DNA from: Apostichopus japonicus
Taxonomy: Eukaryota > Echinodermata > Holothuroidea > Aspidochirotida > Stichopodidae
Assembly (NCBI RefSeq): GCF_037975245.1
Contig: NC_092568.1
Span: 3,751,001 to 3,815,000, forward strand
Length of the DNA: 64,000 bases
Reading direction: 5' to 3'
A program made the position numbers and the translations under genes. Within the stretch, counting starts at the first letter, position 1; each line of letters opens with the position of its first letter. Shown here piece by piece: positions 62,101 to 64,000 of this stretch. The notes beneath the pieces are model-generated. The model was not told the origin of the DNA and did no database searches. It saw only the letters and a list, made by a program, of their open reading frames with translations.

Positions 62101-63997
62101 GTCATTGAAATCAGCAATAGATGCTTATCGAATATCAATTCTGTTGAATTTAAAATGCTTTTATAGGACGTCAGTAGAAAGCGCCAGGGTCTTGGTTCCG
62201 TCGTTGCCCAGGTGATACATCACGATGTTGAGGAGGAGAGTAGCGACGAAGACGTGTCTGCTGCTAAAAAAGTTGCTAGCAGTGTAAGAGCCACTAGGAG
62301 GTACGTCAGTCAGATATACGATGCATCTTTGTGCAGAAATAAAACAAATGTATTTATACATCTCCTCCCTCTCCCCCTTCCCCTTGAAACGTCTGCCCCT
62401 GCTCAGCTGTTTGCATTTGGTAGCAGATTTTCCATCAAGTTTTCCAAACTTTACTGTACTGTATTGTGTCTCTGTCTCCAGTTAGTTATGTGAAACCCTA
62501 AGCTCAAAGACTGCGATTAAAATGTTTGCCGAGACCCAGTTCCACCCAAATCGTGTCTCTCATTGCTTTTCCTTTTCAACATTAAAAATTGATATTTTTT
62601 TGTTTCTTGAACAAAGAGAGATGGTATAGATTGGTAGATGATTTGACCAGATTTGCCAGATTTGATAAATCATCAACATAGCACACACCCTGAATAGTAT
62701 ATTTTGTACTCACTGTAGGGCTGATGTCAGCAATGTAACTATTAATGCCAATTTGTGGGATAATTTTTCCCTTTTTTATTTCAAATCGTCTTGACTTTCA
62801 AAACTTTTTGGAAAACTGTAATAATGGCCATAATCACTCCGTCATATGATAGTAAATTTAGTGATTGTGAATGAACCTTATTTAATTATTGGTATAAGAA
62901 TGATAAAGTGAAGTAAAAGATGAAAAAAAAAAATAGCAACAGTTTTTGTATACTTGCAATCTTCTTGCTTTTAATGCTATCATCCTTAATGATAATTTGT
63001 TTAAACAAAATTGTAAAATGTTAGTAAAAATTTAGCATACTAGCACTTGATGAGTTGAAATACCACCAATATGCTTTCCTTGATTAGCCTTCATAAATGA
63101 AAATTTATAATATCTAGCTGTATTGGTGATTGTTTTAATTGTTTTTTTTTTACTCTTTACCACCTAGGCCCACCCTCCCCAAGAGTCGTCAGGCAAATAC
63201 TTCCCTTCTCAAGAGGGCAGTGTCAGAAGCCACAGCATCGACGAGTTCCGGCATTGAGAAGCAAGTCAGCCCTCGGATAACTCCTCAACCCCCCGGGCCG
63301 CCTCCTAGCAAGATAAACAGGTATATATATTGTGTGCTTAAATTAATGGAAAGGCCAATATCTATATTCGAAGAAAACAGGTTGAAAGCAGCTGAAAATG
63401 TCTTTAACACATAGTGCCTCCCTCCAGGACATATACATGAATTTCACTACCAACTCAACTCTATATTGTTGATATGTTGCATAATTGGTTTATATCCAAC
63501 AGGTGTGTCATACCTTTCTTATTATAACAGGGATCTCAAGGACAATCCACCACCAGCCGAGTACTGTTCATGCAGTTAAATACCTGAGAACTGATCTCCC
63601 AATTCAGTAAAGATGAAATAATTTTTTTCTTGAGATATGATAGTATCCTGCTTTTTCTATTATCAGAACAAACGTTCAGGCTGTTAAACCAGCCATTGTC
63701 AGGGAGATAACTCAGAGGGTTGCCACATCGAGCGGAAGAATATCATCCTCCTCGGCCGGTGACCAAGGCATCCAGTCACGCTCCCTGCAGCGGGAATTTC
63801 TCGACAGGGACTTTGACTCGCAAACTTTCCAGACAGTCGAGAACCAAGCTGAAGGCGATGTAGATGGTAACGAAGGTGAACATGAGGAACAGGAATTGGT
63901 AGAGGTCGTCCCAGTGCAAGGACAAAAGGGAGTCTTTGTTTACAAGAACGTAGTAGCTGTGGTAGGCAGTAGCCGGAGAACTGTCGATGAAGCCCAG
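56073..63997 (+). CDS. ZC3H14: ZC3H14, N-terminal part, gene continues past the window
   Basis: ZC3H14 (Nab2 relative) is a nuclear polyadenosine-RNA-binding protein that limits poly(A) tail length and has neuronal roles. Eight exons join in frame to about 471 residues. The N-terminal PWI-like domain is clear: MNSGKAIRQKIR, then DAIKAKLVDLGCYV, DDELPDYIMVMLANKRSEAQ and LFLNNNATFFTSWLFELLGK, all matching the human protein. A lysine-rich run (SEKKKKKKDKSSKHKSQK) looks like a nuclear localisation signal, followed by long Ser/Gln-rich, probably disordered sequence. The CCCH fingers that bind poly(A) are not in the window. Of two adjacent in-frame ATGs (56070 and 56073) I chose the second: it has A at -3 and gives the same spacing to KIR as human. 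Confidence 0.93.
56109..57608 (+). other. ZC3H14 intron 1
   Basis: 1.5 kb of AT-rich sequence. The only repeat noticed is a 17-bp duplication of cttcctaattgacgcac near 56609-56642. No other feature was recognised. Confidence 0.55.
57609..57651 (+). CDS. ZC3H14: ZC3H14 exon 2
   Basis: 43 nt after catcag and before gtgagt. It encodes DAIKAKLVDLGCYV with one base left over, part of the PWI-like fold. Confidence 0.93.
58099..58213 (+). CDS. ZC3H14: ZC3H14 exon 3, PWI-like core
   Basis: After ttttgcag and before gtgagt. It encodes DDELPDYIMVMLANKRSEAQ and DLDLFLNNNATFFTSW, the most conserved part of the N-terminal domain. Confidence 0.96.
58806..58972 (+). CDS. ZC3H14: ZC3H14 exon 4
   Basis: After tttcttag, with weak donor gttaga. 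It ends the domain (LFELLGKLEQKP) and encodes a Lys-rich run and a Ser/Gln tail to KQTP, with one base left over. Confidence 0.9.
58973..59890 (+). other. ZC3H14 intron 4
   Basis: AT-rich sequence without a recognised exon or RNA gene. Confidence 0.5.
59891..60324 (+). CDS. ZC3H14: ZC3H14 exon 5
   Basis: 434 nt after ttttgcag and before gtgagt. It starts ETLHSSPLEQQEQKLVTPTV, includes ISILSDTHDVLDEELTKEID and a serine run (GSSSSSSSY), and ends HVEEVIVS in phase 0. Confidence 0.9.
60338..61143. repeat. About 390-bp direct duplication, two copies in tandem
   Basis: Copies at about 60338-60728 and 60729-61143. Both start near acttgttt(t)ccctca, share ctgctaatattaacattggt and aactgtaatgccttcatttg, and end ttaagttggcta. 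They lie just after the donor of ZC3H14 exon 5. Divergence is limited to a few substitutions and small indels. Confidence 0.92.
61144..62166 (+). other. Rest of ZC3H14 intron 5
   Basis: AT-rich sequence with a few short repeats of gcatagcagttttg near 61477-61600. No exon seen. Confidence 0.5.
62167..62300 (+). CDS. ZC3H14: ZC3H14 exon 6
   Basis: After ttttatag and before gtacgt. It encodes DVSRKRQGLGSVVAQVIHHD, an acidic run EEESSDEDVS and ends VRATRR with two bases left over. Confidence 0.88.
63168..63320 (+). CDS. ZC3H14: ZC3H14 exon 7
   Basis: After accacctag and before gtatat. It encodes RPTLPKSRQANTSLLKRAVS and a Pro-rich end (TPQPPGPPPSKIN) with two bases left over. Confidence 0.85.
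63667..63997 (+). CDS. ZC3H14: ZC3H14 exon 8, at the window edge
   Basis: After attatcag. It encodes TNVQAVKPAIVREITQRVAT, a Ser-rich then acidic stretch, and VEVVPVQGQKGVFVYKNVVA to VDEAQ. The last three bases, gta, look like a splice donor, but the window ends there and the exon could continue. Confidence 0.82.
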
Positions 63998-64000
63998 GTA

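Noticed and set aside
63533-63581. Possible alternative terminal exon of ZC3H14 after ataacag
   Set aside because: The frame fits but it gives only about 16 codons and a stop, with no family resemblance; the exon at 63667 continues the protein.

Overview
The window is a piece of an animal nuclear genome. It is AT-rich, its genes are split by many GT-AG introns, and its introns are full of short tandem arrays, tRNA-derived SINE fragments and non-autonomous DNA transposons. Three conserved metazoan genes are recognised by their protein sequence. They are complete enough to place the source in an animal with vertebrate-like orthologues. The repeat style suggests a marine invertebrate, possibly an echinoderm or other non-vertebrate deuterostome, but the window alone cannot fix the species.

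Layout. (1) About 1-33178, plus strand: ZFYVE26 (spastizin). I could place 35 exons with continuous reading frame, giving about 2772 residues that end at a TGA at 33176-33178. The first exons of the gene lie before the window. (2) 39008-53160, minus strand: GTPBP2, a translational GTPase, complete, in 12 exons (about 565 residues), converging tail-to-tail on ZFYVE26. (3) 56073 to the window end, plus strand: ZC3H14, the nuclear poly(A)-RNA-binding protein. Its N-terminal PWI-like domain and first 8 exons are visible; the CCCH zinc fingers lie beyond the window. GTPBP2 and ZC3H14 are head-to-head, with about 2.9 kb between their start codons.

The three genes act in unrelated processes (lysosome and autophagy membranes, rescue of stalled ribosomes, poly(A) RNA handling), and nothing in the window shows that they work together.

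The less ordinary content is in the introns and spacers. Three insertions can be delimited by inverted ends plus target-site duplications: a 1350-bp hAT-like element (1097-2446, 8-bp duplication), a 2493-bp element with unusual internal motif families (46790-49282, 4 to 6-bp duplication) and a 652-bp element with a large palindrome (53865-54516, 10-bp duplication). The first two end only 41 and 23 bases upstream of splice acceptors. Other points are a tandem amplification of the 3' part of ZFYVE26 exon 9 with its splice donor, a possible 57-nt in-frame cassette exon in GTPBP2, a 27-nt microexon, and a 42-bp minisatellite that is open on both strands.
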